Origin: Xylaria sp. FL1777
Taxonomy: Eukaryota; Ascomycota; Sordariomycetes; Xylariales; Xylariaceae
Direction: 5' to 3'
DNA: 64,000 nucleotides
Assembly (NCBI GenBank): GCA_022578965.1
Contig: MU400655.1
Coordinates: 1 to 64,000 of the forward strand
The position numbers and the translations under genes are program-made. Below are positions 38,440-52,219 of this stretch, piece after piece (positions within the stretch are counted from its first letter, which is position 1; each line of letters begins with the position of its first letter). Below the pieces are notes generated by a model. The model searched no databases. It was not told the DNA's origin and saw nothing but the letters and a program-made list of their open reading frames with translations.

Positions 38440-41400
38440 ATAATTAAACATATATAAATGAAAATCTTTTGCTGCCTTTTTTTTTATTGTTAGTTTTTTT
38501 GCTATTATTTGCTGTTTTATTTAAACATAAAGCAACCTTAAGAAACGTTTTTTTTTAAGCCTTATACTTAGTTATAGCTAAGCTAATTATATAAGCTATG
38601 CTTGTTTAGCTAAAAATAACAAGCAATTTAATAACTTTTAGTACTTTTACTTTTTGTTTTTTAAAACTAAGAAACAGTAGTATAATGCTATTTTTTAAAG
38701 CTAGATAATATATTGTTTTGTTATTTACTTTTTTAATAAAAATACAAGCAAGCAATTCTGTATAAAAATAAACACTTAGCGCTAAGCAAATATATGTTGC
38801 TATAAAAAACAAAATAAACTTTTTTGCTAGAAATTCACTTTTATTTACTATACTTAAACTAAAATAAATGTTAGTTGTTATAATAATTGGCATTTTTTTA
38901 CTAAATAGATTATAAGCTAAAATAGCTAAGTTAAATCTTATGTTCTTATAAAAACTTTTTTTTTTTTTTTTACTACTTGCATTTATTTATGCATATAAGT
39001 GTTTTTAAACTTCAGTAAAGTATTTTATTGTTAGTATACTTAGCTCGTGTTTTAATAAGAAAATAAATAAAAATAAAGCATAATTATTGCATTATAAAAA
39101 TAACTATGCTGCTTTAAAGTTAATAATATGCTATAGCTTATTATTACGTATAATAAGTTAAAATCTATTAATAGGCCTAAAATAAAGCAATAAAAAGTTA
39201 TTTATTGCTTAAGCATTTAGTATATTCTAGTTTTTTTTAGTTTAAGTTTTAAAACAGAATTAATTTAAAAAACCACGCAATTGCATATTGCTTTGTGCTT
39301 TTATTTGCTATTTTAAGCAAACTAATTTTGCAACGTTTTTTATTAGTACTAAGCTTTTAGCTCTTTTAATAGCGCAAGTAATTTAAGCAATTATTGCTTT
39401 TTTATTACTATTACTTATAATTTCAATAGCTTTATAAATAATATAACTTTTATGTCTGTTATTTATATTTTATATATATTAATTGCTAAAATTATAATTA
39501 TTACTTTTTAAGTTTTATTATTAGCATTTTTTTTATTTTTTATGCGTTAAGTGCTTACTTAAAGTATAGCTATATGTTGCTTATATAAAAGCTATTAAAT
39601 TTATTAAACCTTTAGTTAGCAATATGCTACTTATTAGAAAAAACTAAGCAAAGTTGCTAGCTATAAAAATATATAAAAAGCTACTAAATTGTTTTTTGTT
39701 TTTTATATTATAGTTTTTATGCATAGCTTTTTTAATTTAAAATAAAAGTTTAGCTAAAATTATACTAATTTTATTAATAATAAAAACAAGCTTATTTTGC
39801 TATAGTTATATAGTATTTTTATTTCTTAATATTAAACTTTAAAAAGTTTGTTTATTGCGCACTTTAAACTTTATTGCTAAATATATTATAACGCTATTAA
39901 TACTTGCTGCTGCGCTTTTAATAAAAGCAGTAATTAATATTTTGTTTTTTTTTCCTAACTAAAAGAACACTTTATATATAGCTCGAATAACAACAGATTT
40001 TTTAGTGCTGCTTTATTTTTTTAAAAAACTAATAGTAATAAGTAGTTTTAATACATTTTTTTGTATTGCATTAGCATTAAAGTTAAGCTTTTAGCATACA
40101 AGCAAAACTGCTTTACTTTGTTTTGCATTTAAACCTTTTTTTGTATATATTATATAGCTAATAATGCAGTATTTTATTAAAAGAAAATATTTAACAAAAG
40201 CAATATTGCTTTTAAAATTATTTAATGCTAATATTTAAAAATATTATTAGTTCTAGTTAAACTTAAAACTTAGTATTATAAATTTATTTCTTTTAACTAA
40301 GTTTTTATAGTTATATATATAACTTAGCTTTTTTAAAACAATGTATTTATTTTTTTCTTTAATGTAGTTTTTTAAAATTGCTAATTTAGGTTGCATTAGT
40401 TATATTAATATAATGCTAATTTGTTTAGCTAGTATAACATTATTACTATTTTTACTATTTTTTATTTAGTTAAGAATATTTATTTAATTTTTAGTAAATA
40501 TATTAAAACGTGCATTTTTAATGTTTTTAATGTTTGCTTGCTAAATAAGTTATTTAAGGTTATTTAATATACTAAGTAGCTTATTTACTTTCTTAAATAA
40601 CTGTTTAAACCAGTTAAAATTATAGCGTAAAAAATGCAGAGATTTCTTCGGCTAGTTTTTTTCTACGTTTATTAATTACTAATTATTATTAAATAATAAA
40701 TTATTATTATTTATTAAATTAGCTTATTAATTTTTTTATGCTTTAGCGTTTTTTGCTGCTTTTTTTTTTAACTTTTTTAGCTAATCTAGATTTTTAACTT
40801 TAAATAAAAGCTTGCTATTTAACTAAGCGTAATAATAATTTTAAAGTTTAAAAGCAAACATCTTAATTAAAGTATTAAAACAATGCTATAAAACAAATAA
40901 TAAAAGCTTTAATATAGCGCCTTAATTTAAATTATTTATATTTATGCTGTTAATAAATTGTTTACTAAAAACTAAAATCTGCTTTTTATTAATAAGCTTT
41001 TAAACTATTCTTTTAAAAAAAGAAGTATTTTTGTTTATTAAAAAATAATGTAGTAATAATTTTTTTTTTAGTTTTTTTATAAAATAAAAGCTGCTTGTAT
41101 AATTATATAAACATATATTTTAAAGCATTATTTCTTTATATGCATAAACTTATATATAAAAAAAAACCTAACTTTTTTTGCTTAATAAGTTTAATAGTAG
41201 CTAAATAGCGTTAAAACTAAAGCGGTTAATTATATATTATAGGAAAACCTTTAGTGCGTAAGTATAAAGGTAGTTAAAATTAACTATAGCTTAGTTTTTT
41301 ATAAATAAATAATAGTTTAGCATTTTAAGCAAATTAGCATAAACTTTAATAGCTAAAAGCTTTTAAGCAGTTACTAGCTTATTAAAAAGCAAAGCTATAA
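38440..41400 (-). pseudogene. Decayed PIF1-like helicase gene
   Basis: A single minus-strand frame carries the core motifs of a PIF1-type superfamily 1 DNA helicase, each damaged by transitions. In order they are GLNAKQSKAV (LNxEQxxAV block, about 40108-40137); SSTKKSVVIRAI at about 39978-40012 for Walker A (SGTGKS); ILITAFIKSAAASI at about 39901-39945 for TAPTGxAA; NKISI at 39761-39775 for the DEISM box; MPIIITTNIYFSLSIVN near 38840-38893 for the PxxLTxNxxxxLGLVNG block; and AYIISLAITKYKA-stop-KKTF at about 38510-38590 for the final xTxHKxQGxTL block. Upstream the same frame stays readable to about 41400, giving an N-terminal extension of over 400 codons with surviving tryptophans (FNWFKQLF at about 40595). 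That extension has no motif I recognise. PIF1-like helicases occur in Helitrons and as free-standing genes; I did not see the HUH replication-initiator motif needed to call it a Helitron. Confidence 0.8.
38606..38893 (-). pseudogene. Surviving open segment of the PIF1-like helicase
   Basis: These 95 codons without a stop are in the same frame as Walker A at 39995-40012. The beginning matches the conserved block before the C-terminal helicase motifs, with two glycines changed to serine (LGIVNG now LSIVNK). The first ATG is an internal methionine of the old protein, not a real start. Confidence 0.75.
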
Positions 41401-44400
41401 ACCTGCAAAAAACTATATTAGCTTTATTATTTATTATAAAAAATAGCATAATAAAATTGCTTTTTATTTTTTCTATGTTTTTTTTATAAAGTTATTTTTG
41501 TTAATATTGCGCTATTTAATCTAAGATTTTTTTTGCAAATACTATAAGTTTATAATGTTTAATTAGCGCTTTTATTATATAATTTAGCACATAATATATA
41601 ATAAAAAAAGTTTAAAGGCGTTTTTATAAAAATATAAAATTATAATTGCATTAAAATATTAATGCTATAATTAAATTAGTTTTATTAATATGCAAATAGT
41701 TCTTTTTAATCTTAATAAAGCTATTTTTAGTTATATGTATTACTTTTATTAATGTTTAAAAATAGCTAAATTAATAAGCTGTTTTTTTATGTAGTTCTTT
41801 TTAATAAGTGTTTATATAAACGTAGCAATTATTGCAAGCGTTTAAAAAAGCATATTGCTATTTTATATATAACATTAATAATGTTTTATTAAACTAAAAA
41901 TGCTTTAATATATTTAAAACATTAATACAAGTAATAGCACAGCTAATATTATTAACTAAATTATTATTTAAATATTACTTTTTTTATTAGTATTTTAAAT
42001 TTTAATTATTTAGTAAGCATAACGCATTTTATTAAAAAAAGAATCTATATAGCTAATAATGTGCTTTCTTAAGCCTAAAATTCTATTAGTAGCTAAGTTA
42101 TTAATTAGTTTATACATTATAATATTGCTAGCTAGCTATAATATTTCATGCAAATAAAGGCTTTTTTAATTATTGTTTTTTATTATACTATAATACGCAG
42201 CAACTTTACTAAATGCTTTAGTTTTTACTACGTTTTTAACAAATATGTTTATATATATTTAAAACATTTAAGCAGCAGCTATAAAATTTTAATATATAGT
42301 TTTAGCAAATTTAAGGCTTTATTAATTACTATTAAAGCTTACTTAGTATTTATTTAGTGCTTTAGCTTATGCTAAATTTTTAAAAAGCGCTATTTTAAAG
42401 ATTATAAGGCTGCTTTAATCCTTAGAATTAATAGTAAACTAAATTATAAGTAAGCTATATATAATAATTAGCAACTATAATTAACTTTTAAAAATATTTT
42501 TCTGTTTGTAAAAGTAAAGCTATTTGTACTTAATTAATTAAACATTTTTTAGTATAGTTTTAATGTATAAATTGCTATAATATTTATAATAGCAAATAAA
42601 GCGCTTTTTAGCATTTAAATTTATTAAGCTTAAAAAGTAGCATGCTTTTTAAATTGCAGCTTATGCATTTTGTTTAACTAAAGCCTTTAAAATAAAAATG
42701 CTATTATTTTAAATTTTATTATTTATAAATAAAAATAAAAAAAAAAATCTGCTATATAATAACTTTTATGTTATAAAAAATAATACTAAACTTAGATGTT
42801 TTAACTAACGCTAATATTATAAGCATAAACATTATTTTTAATAACAAAAGTGTTTTTATGCTTTTTTTTCCTATATAAAAAAAAATGCAAAAATACCTTT
42901 AAGTAAAAATCTTTATTAAAGCAGTTAGCAAAGCTAATGTACTGCTATATTCCAAAATACTTTATATTATTAACTTTAGCAAAATTAATAGTTTTTGCTA
43001 TAAAACAAGCAGTATTAATACTACTTTTAAATAAAATAGCGCTATAAAAACCCATGCTTAATATAGTTTTTTTAATCTTTAAAATGGCGTTTTTATTAAT
43101 ACTAGTTCTTTAAATATTTTTATTTTTATTAAATACTGCAAATATATTAAACTTTTTTAGATTATTTTGTTTTATTAAGCTAAGCTACTATTGCTGCTTA
43201 GTGCTAAAAACATATTAAAAGCTTTATAGTTGCTTAATTAGTATATTAAAAATAAAGTTTTAATTAGTTATATAGTTTGTTTAAGCAATATTAAGATTTT
43301 TTTTAGCAAAAATACATATTTTATTTATTAATAATAGTAATATATTATTAACTAAAAAACTAGCTAACGCTATATTATTAATAAAAATATCTATATATAA
43401 TAAATTATTAACTTTTAATTAAGCTAAAGCATTTATAACTTATTAATAATGTATATATAGTAAATCTTTAGTATTTTATAGTTTAAGCTTTGTAATATTT
43501 ATTTAAAAAATTTAAACAATATTATATAAATTAAAAACCGCGTAAAGCAAAGCAGTAATAATATATAAAACATTTTGTTTTTAAACCGTAATTTATTTTT
43601 TTAATTAATAATAAGCATTTGCTAGTTATTTTTGATTTTTAGCATAAAACTTAATAATATATCTATATAAAATATACAAAAAAATTAATCGTTTTTTTAT
43701 AAAACTAAAACAACGTAGCTCTTTAAAATATTAATAAAAATAGCCTGTATTAAAATAATTAGCTATAGCACACTTTAGCATTTGCTTAGCATTAATAAAT
43801 CTAATGCAAAATAAGCATATTTATATAAGCTGCTTTTTAGTTTTTATAGTACGTAAGAAATATAAGCAGCATTAAATAACTTTTGCAAAATTTTTGTTTT
43901 AGTTTAAATTAATATTATTAACCTAATTAATTTAGCGCATTAAATTATTGCATAAATATTATTAATAAATAACGCAAAAATTAAAAAGAAAATAAATATT
44001 ACTTATAGCATTTTACGCGCGTTAAATAATCTTTGCTTAATAGTTAAGTTAAACTAGTTTATACTAATTAAAACTAGTACTAAGTAGTTTGCAATGTTTA
44101 TACTTTTTTTTTATAGCGTTTATATATTAAAACAAAACTTTAGTTCTTTTATAAGCAACTTTAATAAAAGGTTATGCTATAAAATAGTTATTATATAAAA
44201 CTTTATAAAAGAATTGTTTTAAAACTAAATATATTAAATTTTAATATTGTTTTATTTAGCATAGTAATTACTAATAATTTAAAGTTCTTTTAACTAATAT
44301 TGTTTTTTAAAGCAAAATAAAACATTATATAATAATAAAGAAGCAAGTTTAGCAATAAGAAAGTTAAGGTTATATTAAACATTATTAATAAATTAAACAA

Positions 44401-45885
44401 AAAAAAACTTTTAGCTGTAGGAAATAAAAATAGCGCAAAATATATTTGTTTTTATAGTTTAAAACTTGCAAACAAAACAGATTTGTTTAATTAATTCTAA
44501 AAAATTAAATAACTAATAAGCTATACTATAGAATTAAAAGTATTTAAAGTTTGCTTTTTTATATTAATAATTTATGTACTAGTAAATCTAAAAGCATTAA
44601 AAACCTATATTTTAAATAAACTGTTGTAAAAGTGTCCGTAGATTATTATATTGCAATAAGTTATTAAACTAAAAAAAGTCCAAAGTTTAAACAACAAAAA
44701 TATTACAACTAGTTTTTTAGCAAAGCATTATGCTAGTTATATAAATAATAGTTAAATTAATATTATATAATAAGAAAAAAAAACAGTTATATATTAATTA
44801 TTTCTATTAAAAATTAAGTGTAATATAAACTATTTTTATATAGCATTTCTATAGTTTTTATTACTTGTAAAAAATATGCTAAGTTTAATAGTACTAATAC
44901 TTTAATTTAAAATAGCTATAGTATAACACTAAACTAGGTTTAAAAATGCAATAGCTATTTAAATTATGTTTAAATAGTTAAGCTATAGAATTTTAGTATT
45001 TAAGCAATAAACCTAAAAGTAAGCAATGTTTAAATTTAAACAAGAAAACATCCGTTAGCGTAATTTTAAATTCTTTTAGAAAACCTAGTTTAATTTATGG
45101 CTTTATATGCCCTTATATTTAAAATAATTTATTAGCTGTTTATTGCTTTATAAAACCCTTTATATTATATAGTAATACGAGGCATAAATGCATAAAAATA
45201 AACAAGTTTTAATAAAACTATACTTTAACTTCTTTTAAACATAAAGCAATACTTATTTTTTTTTAACCTTATTATTAAAGTATTTAATATAAAATATATA
45301 ACTATTTAACAATATTTAAACAATAGTAATTATTTATTTAAACCTTTTAAAATACTAGCTAAATAAAATTATTTATATTAATGTAGTTAATTATATAACT
45401 AATTAATTATTGCTTAATTAAATATAATATTTTATATGATTTTATTGCTAATAATATATAAACAAAATAATCTTTAAAGCTATTTAATTAAACCTTATAT
45501 TTTCTTTATATTTTAATTGTTATTGTAGCTTTTAAAAGCTTAACTCTAGTTATAAAAAAAGCTTAGAAAGTAAAACTATTTATAACCTTTAATGCAGATT
45601 TTTTAACCTAAATACTAAAATTAATCTAGTTTTAACTTATTGTTTTCTTAAACTTAAAATCTATTAAATATACTTCTAGTATTATAATAATATATGTTAA
45701 TATTAATTTTATGCCTAAAATCCCTAAAAATAACATAGTTAATAAATTACATTTAGCATAGCGCAATTTTATAGCTTTTAAATCTTTTAAATTAAGGAAA
45801 TAAAAAACAATAAAAAAGTGCTGATTTATTTTTAAACAATAAGTAAGTAATAGGAAATTTAACGCTTCTTGTTTTATTATTACAA
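41401..45885. other. Decayed DNA, no gene recognised
   Basis: This is mixed composition with stops in all frames. It may include the lost N-terminal end of the helicase gene, whose readable frame fades near 41400. The short frames at 42148-42357 (+) and 45632-45904 (-) have no recognisable domain and no extension beyond their stops. Confidence 0.45.
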
Positions 45886-45890
45886 TAAAA

Positions 45891-46010
45891 CTATAAAATA
45901 GCACGCGTTGCTAGGTATAAAACTATAAAATAGCACGCGCTACTAAGTAAAATAAAGCTATAAAATAGTACATGCTACTAAGTATAAAATTATAATATAG
46001 CACATACTAA
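45891..46010. repeat. 32-35-bp tandem repeat retaining CGCG
   Basis: Units starting CTATAAAATAG at 45891, 45923, 45958 and a weaker one at 45990 share GCACGCG or mutated forms (TACATG, CACATA) and CTAAGTA. A fifth isolated unit with CTATAAAATAGCACGCGCTA lies at 46149. The CGCG stands out because CpG is otherwise very rare here; the changes between units are transitions. Confidence 0.75.
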
Positions 46011-49000
46011 TAATGCTTAACGTTTATAGTTAAATTTTCTAAAAAAAAAAAAAAAGAATTAATGCTTTTTGTTTTATTGTTTTAATATACTTATATATTA
46101 TTAGTGCTTAGTTTAATGTTTAAAAGTTAATTCTTTAATAAAATAATACTATAAAATAGCACGCGCTATTTATGCATTATGTTTACAGTTAAATTTTAAT
46201 TATGTATTATATAATACTAAATCTATAAGTTTTAGTAAAAAAAAAGTCCTAAAGTTTATAAACTTATAAAAGCTATTATAATATATTTTTATATAGTAAT
46301 AAATTTTACCGATAGTTTAATTTGCTTACTTTATATAAGCTTTTTAAATAGTAATAGCATAAATATTATTGCTTTATTTTATTTCTTTTTGTTTTTTTTT
46401 TTGTTTATTTTTGTTAGTTTTGTTTTAAGTTATAGTTTTTACTCTTTAAGTCGGTTACTTTTTATATAATTACATTACAGCATTTATAAGTATTTATTGC
46501 TTAACTATACTTTTAAAGGTAGCTTAACACTACATAACTAATTTTATAAATCTATATAAAGTATTTTTAAAATAATTAATCAAGCTAATAACTAGTAAAC
46601 TAAACTATTATAAAGCTTTACTAATATATGCAGCAATTTTAACACTTAATAATAAATTAAACCTAATTAAAAATGTTTATTTAATTTAAAACTAAAATAT
46701 TATAAGTAGCTTAATAATAGCTAATGCTTTAGCTTTATAAAAAATAAAATATTATGCATAATTAGCACTTTTACTATAGTTTATATTTTAATTTTTTTTT
46801 ACCTGCTTAAAAATCTAAAGAAGTAATCTAATGTTTTTTTATTAAGGTTTATAAAATATTATATTAAAGTTATAGCTTTTAAATCTTTTTGAAATTTATA
46901 GAACTAGTTTTACTAGTTTATTTGCTAGACTTTTAGCTTTATACTTAATATATTATGCTTAGCAGTTTTAAAGTATAATTTTTAGTATGCTTTTATTTTT
47001 TTAATAAGTATTATATGTATATATATATATATATATACTTATATTAAACAGCTTTCCTAAAGATAACTATACTACATAATAGTTTTTTTATTGCCTTTTT
47101 TATACCTTTTATTATAGCTTTTATTTTTTTTTATTGGATATTTTAAACTTTATTATAGATTTAAAAGCATAAATTTAATGTAACCGATTTTTTCTTTTTA
47201 TAAGTTATAACTATATTTCATTATTTTCTTTATTTTTTATAATAGTAAGCCGGTTTAACAATATAACTTATAATATATAAAACTACTTAAATATAAAGTA
47301 TAATATAGAACTTAAGTTTACTAGCTACTTAAAAACAGTTGTTAGTTAATATAATGCTTTAGTATACAATACTATTTTTGTTTAGTTAAATATATACTAA
47401 CGTAAAATAACTATAGCAAGTAGCTTAATATATTATAATGCGTTTTTTTTTGCTTATATTAACCCTTATTTTAAATAAATTACTTTAGAACTAATAAAAA
47501 CATTATATTAGTAAGTAGTATTTTAGATTGTTTAAAAATTTCTATAAAACTTAGTATATTTATTTCTAGTGTTAAACAAAACGATTTAAATTAGCATTAG
47601 CTTTTTGTAGTAACTATAACTAGTGTTATAAATTATATATATATTTAACTTACCTAGAAATAAAAACAAAAAGCATTAATTTCTTTTTTTATTTGTTTTT
47701 TGTAGTATAACCTAAGAACTAAAGGTTTAATTTCTGCTTTTGCAGTTGTTATTATTTTAACTAAAGTTAACAAAAAACAATAAATACTAATGTTAGCTTT
47801 AATTTATATGTTTAGCTTAGCATAGCATATTGCTAAAAAAATACTTAGTAATATAATTTGCTACTAATATATTAACATAATAAATATTATCGATTTTACT
47901 AATTGTAACAAAAAAAACTCAAATATTAAAAATATAAACTTAATAACTTTTATTACTAGTAAAAATAAAAAAAACTCTATATTTTGTATTATAACTAATA
48001 TAATTAAGTTTATTAGCACTAAAAAGCTAGGTTTGCTGTTTATAGTTAGTTTATTATTATTATATTGCTAAAAGTATATTTAAAAACAATTAGCATTTAC
48101 TATAGCATTAAAGCATATTAATATAACTATAATTATTATTAAAAAAAACATAGCTAACTTAAAAACTAAAACTTTGCTTTGTACTTTTTAAATTGCAAAA
48201 TTTATTAATAAAAGCTTATTTACTATTTAGTTACTTACTATACTAATACTTTTTAAATACTTTATTTCCAAAAACAAAAATATAATTAATGCTAAAACTA
48301 AAAGTATTTTTTATATACTTTTTAATTAAAGTTTTACTAAAATAACAATGTTAATAATAAATGCTTTAAATATAATGCTATCTTTTAATATTACTAATAT
48401 AAATACTTTAGCATTTTTAACTTAGTTTACTAATTTAAAAACAACTAATAAAAATAATATTAACCTTAATTTAGCTTTAAATAAAAATAATAACAATAAA
48501 GCTATTGCTTTTATGCATAATTTTTGTAAAAGGGCTTGTATAACTAATAAAAATACAAAAGATAATATATTGCTTATAATTATGCGTTGCTTAGAATGCA
48601 ATATTTTAAAGGCCCATAAAAAAAAAGCAATAGTTAAAAAAAAAAAATAATAGATTTTTTTGTTATATTTTAGCATAAATTAATAAATGTTTTTTTTTTT
48701 AAGCTATAAGTTCTGTTTTTTGCTTATTAAGTTATATTAAAAAAAATTATAAAATTTTATTATATATTATTATTATAGCTATGCTACTACTTATTTTATA
48801 TAATATAATACTACTGTTTACTTTTAACTTTGCTTTTGCTTATATTTATTTATATTTAGCTGTATTTGCACTAGTATATTTAACTTTTTATATAAGTTCT
48901 AAAACTATTCTTAAAATATATTTTATTATATATTTATTAAGTTAATAAAGCTAAACTATTATAATATATATTCTAAGTTATATAAAGCTTTAAAACAGAT

Positions 49001-49936
49001 TAAAAAAAAAAATATTTATTTTTCTTGATTTACTACTACACTATTAAAAATATGTTAAATATAAACAATGCTATTAAACCAATGTTTTAAAATATTAATT
49101 TTATTAAGCTTTTTAATAACCTTTTTTTTATTTTTTTTTTAGTTTTATATATATATTTTTGCTGCTATTAATACTATATTTTGCATTATTTAATTCTTTA
49201 AGTTGTTTAAAAACATTAAAAAAATATATAGCTAATAAAACTTATTTTTAGCTTTTTTTTTTATTGCTTGTTATTATACCTTAATGCTTTGCTATACTAT
49301 ATAAAGTAATAGTTTAAAAATTAGTTTTTATACTTAAGTATAGCTACATATTTATTTATAATAATAGTTTTTAAGCAAGCAGCTATATACTTTGCTGTAA
49401 ATTTTACTAAAGGTTAAAAAAATAATATATAATAAAATTAATAAATAAAAAAGATAATAAATATATTTTGATTTATTTTATTTAACTAAAACTTATATTT
49501 TTAAAACAATTATTATTATGTTAAGTATAATATATATTATTATTATTAATTTTGCAATAATAGCGTTATTTTATAATAATTACTTATATTAATAAAACTT
49601 ATTATAAAACTACTAGGTATAGCAAAACATATTAATTATATTTTTAGTTTACTTGTTATTTATTTATAGCTAATTTTTTTGCGTAAGCTTAAATAGCTAT
49701 ATTAGTTGTTTTTATTTAGCTAGGTTGCTTACTTTTATATACCTAGATATATTTTTATTTTTGCTTTTTTTTTCTTTTAGCTATTATATATACATTTTAC
49801 TTACTTTTTAATACTTCTGTTTTATTTGCTTAAACAAAGAACTATAATAGTTTTGTCTTAATTTTTATGTTTATATATAATTTTTAAAAAGCTATACATT
49901 AGCAATAAAATTTAGCTTTTTTTATAGCAATAATTA
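46011..49936. other. Decayed DNA, no gene recognised
   Basis: About 3.9 kb with stops in all frames, one fifth tandem-type unit at 46149 and a pure TA run at about 47010-47037. The 84-codon minus-strand frame at 48422-48676 is hydrophobic and low in complexity and has no family signature. Confidence 0.45.
47010..47037. repeat. (TA)n microsatellite
   Basis: This is an uninterrupted TA run of about 14 repeats, followed by ACTTATATT. Confidence 0.8.
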
Positions 49937-50318
49937 TATTAGCTATTATATTTATATAACTTGCTGTTATTTTAAAATTGCGCAAAAACAATTAGCTATA
50001 TATAAAAGATTTACGCTATTAGCTATTAATATATAAAGCTTGCAATACTTAAGCTATAGCTTTTTTTGCTTTCTTTAAACGTTATTATAACGTATGCTTT
50101 ATTACAAAAATTATATATTAAAATACTTCTTTTTTTAAAGCTTTAAAACTATAAGCTAAGCAACAGTTCTGCTTTTGCGCTTTTTTGCTTAACTTTTAAA
50201 CATAATAATTACAAACATGTTTATTATTAAAAAACGCATTATTTTAAGCAAACTTATTAATAATAAACTTAAACTAAAGCTTTTTTATGTTATAAACTAG
50301 CTTAACTTATTTAGTACA
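49937..50318 (+). repeat. Direct repeat A, LTR-like (382 bp)
   Basis: This begins TATTAGCTATTATATTTATA and ends TTATTTAGTACA. Copy B at 51912-52219 begins TGTTAGC and ends TTAGCATA, so the combined ancestral form would have TG...CA ends. Copy B lacks about 75 bp from the middle. The bases flanking the pair (AATTA before A, CGTAT after B) do not form a target duplication. It could be an LTR of a non-autonomous retroelement or a simple segmental duplication. Confidence 0.6.
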
Positions 50319-51911
50319 CTATTAAAAATGTTTGTTTTTAAAGTAAAGTTAAGTTATAAAAAAATAGCTACTAAATTATAATTATAAGTAAAAGCTTAAT
50401 ATTATTAATTCTTAAATTCTTTCAAAAAGTATTAAAAAAAAACTTATTTTTATATAATAAATATTAAACTATTTTTTTATAATTAAGCTTTTTTTATTTT
50501 GCTGCAACTTTAGTTCTTAATAAAATAACCCTTTTTAAAGTACTTTGTTTTTAAGGCATAATAGCGTTTTTTTTTCTAAGTTTACTAAGTGCTTTAATAC
50601 ATAAAGCATAGTTTATAATTATTAAAAATATTTTAGTTTGTAAAGTTAGCTACTTTTGCTTTTTTTTTTTTTTTTTTTTTTTTTAAGCGTTTTATTATTT
50701 AGGTTTTTATTTTTTAGAATTACTAAAGGAGCACTTTTGCTTTTTTTGCTAGCTTTTTTCTTTTTATTTGCTTTTTTTTTCTTTTTTTTTTTTTCTTTTT
50801 TACTAATTGCTTTTGTTGTTATTCTTAATACTAGTTTAATAATTACGTTTGTTAACTTGTTTTGTTTGTTTTTTATTTAGTTATTTAGCAAAAAACCCTT
50901 AAGCTTAGCTATTTAATTTTAAACAAAAATAATAGCTAAAAATTTACTATTATTATTAAACAAACAAATTACTTTAAGCATGTAAAACTTACTAAAAAAT
51001 CTAAACTTTGAAATGCTTTTAGCAAAAAACCTTTAAGCTTAATTATTTAATCTTAAATGAAAATAATAGCTAAAAACTTGCTATTATTATTAAATAAATC
51101 GCTTTAAGTATGCAAGATTTATTAAATAATTTAAACTTTAAATTGTTTATATAAGTAAAAGCTTATAATTTGTTTAAAAAAAATTGCGCTAAATATAAAA
51201 AGCAAATAAAACGTAAAGTTTAATTAAGTTTATAGGTTTTTTTAAACAAAAATAATAGCTAAAAACTTACTATTACTATTAAATAAATTACTTTAAGTAT
51301 GTAAAACTTATTAAATAATTTAAACTTTAAGTTGTTTGCATAAATAAAAACCTATAATTTGTTTAAAAAAAATTGCGCTAAATATAAAAAGCAAATAAAA
51401 CGTAAAGTTTAATTAAGTTTATAAGTTTTTTTTATTAAAGCTATAACTATTTATAAAACTAAAAAAAAAATTTATGCTAGTTTTAAACTTTTTTTTTATA
51501 AACATTAAGTTAATAGCAAGTTTAGTAGCTTAAAAATAATATTATATGCTATAAGCAATGCTTGTTTAAGCTTTATAGTTAAATATTTTGCTAAAAAATA
51601 ATATAGCTAAAGTACTTATATTATTATTAAAAATAAAGGCGTTTATAGCTTAAAAAGCTATTATAACAATAAAAATACTAATAACTGTTTTTGTAAAAGT
51701 ATAGCTAAAAGTAATAATATTTTTGTTATTTTTTTAAAGCGTTAGCATTATAGCTATAACTTTAGCTTTTTTTATAATAAAACGCTTACTAAAAGTTTTA
51801 GCGTTATTATTTAAGCTATTATTTCTGTTATTATTAAAGAAGTTTAATAAAGCAAGGGCAGCTAATGTAATACATTTGCGGCTTTACGCTTTAATACTAA
51901 GTGTTTAATTA
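50319..51911. other. Interior between the direct repeats, non-coding
   Basis: 1.6 kb with no coding motif. It includes a T-run-rich stretch (50650-50880, which reads as a run of Phe and Leu and is not a real gene) and a three-unit tandem array at 50887-51440. A short interior without pol would fit a non-autonomous LTR element. Confidence 0.5.
50887..51440. repeat. Tandem repeat with 134- and 189-bp units
   Basis: AATAGCTAAAAA followed by CTATTATTATTAAA recurs at 50931, 51065 and 51254, giving spacings of 134 and 189 bp. The second and third units share an extra segment with GTTTAAAAAAAATTGCGC and AAACGTAAAGTTTAATTAAG that the first lacks. Units 2 and 3 are about 95 percent alike by eye. Confidence 0.8.
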
Positions 51912-52219
51912 TGTTAGCTATTATTATATTTATATAACTTGCTGCTATTTTAAAATTGCGCAAAAATAATTAGCTATATATAAATGTTACTATAATGCAT
52001 GTTGCTTTATAAAAATTATGCGTTAAAATACCTTTTTTTTTAAAGCTTTAAAACTATAAGCTAAGTAATAGCTCTGCTTTTATGCTTATTTGCTTAATTC
52101 TTAAACATAATATAAACATGTTTATTATTAAAAAGCGCGTTATTTTAAGCAAACCTATTAATAATAAATTTAAGCTAAAGCTTTTTTATGTTATAAGCTA
52201 GCTTAATTTACTTAGCATA
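51912..52219 (+). repeat. Direct repeat B, LTR-like (308 bp)
   Basis: This is the partner of 49937-50318 in the same orientation. Shared blocks include ATTTATATAACTTGCTG, TTTAAAATTGCGCAAAAA, CTTTAAAACTATAAGCTAAG and AAACATGTTTATTATTAAAA. It retains the TG start that is mutated to TA in copy A, while A retains the CA end. Confidence 0.6.

Noticed and set aside
38440..41400. Calling the helicase block a Helitron
   Set aside because: No HUH replication-initiator motif, no TC start and no hairpin plus CTRR end were found in the correct orientation.
45632..45904. 90-codon minus-strand frame considered as a small membrane protein
   Set aside because: It starts in the tandem repeat at 45891, has no recognisable family, and such lengths are expected by chance at this composition when stops are unevenly spread.
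50656..50880. 74-codon Phe-rich + strand frame
   Set aside because: It is a translation of long T runs, low in complexity, inside a non-coding interior between two direct repeats.
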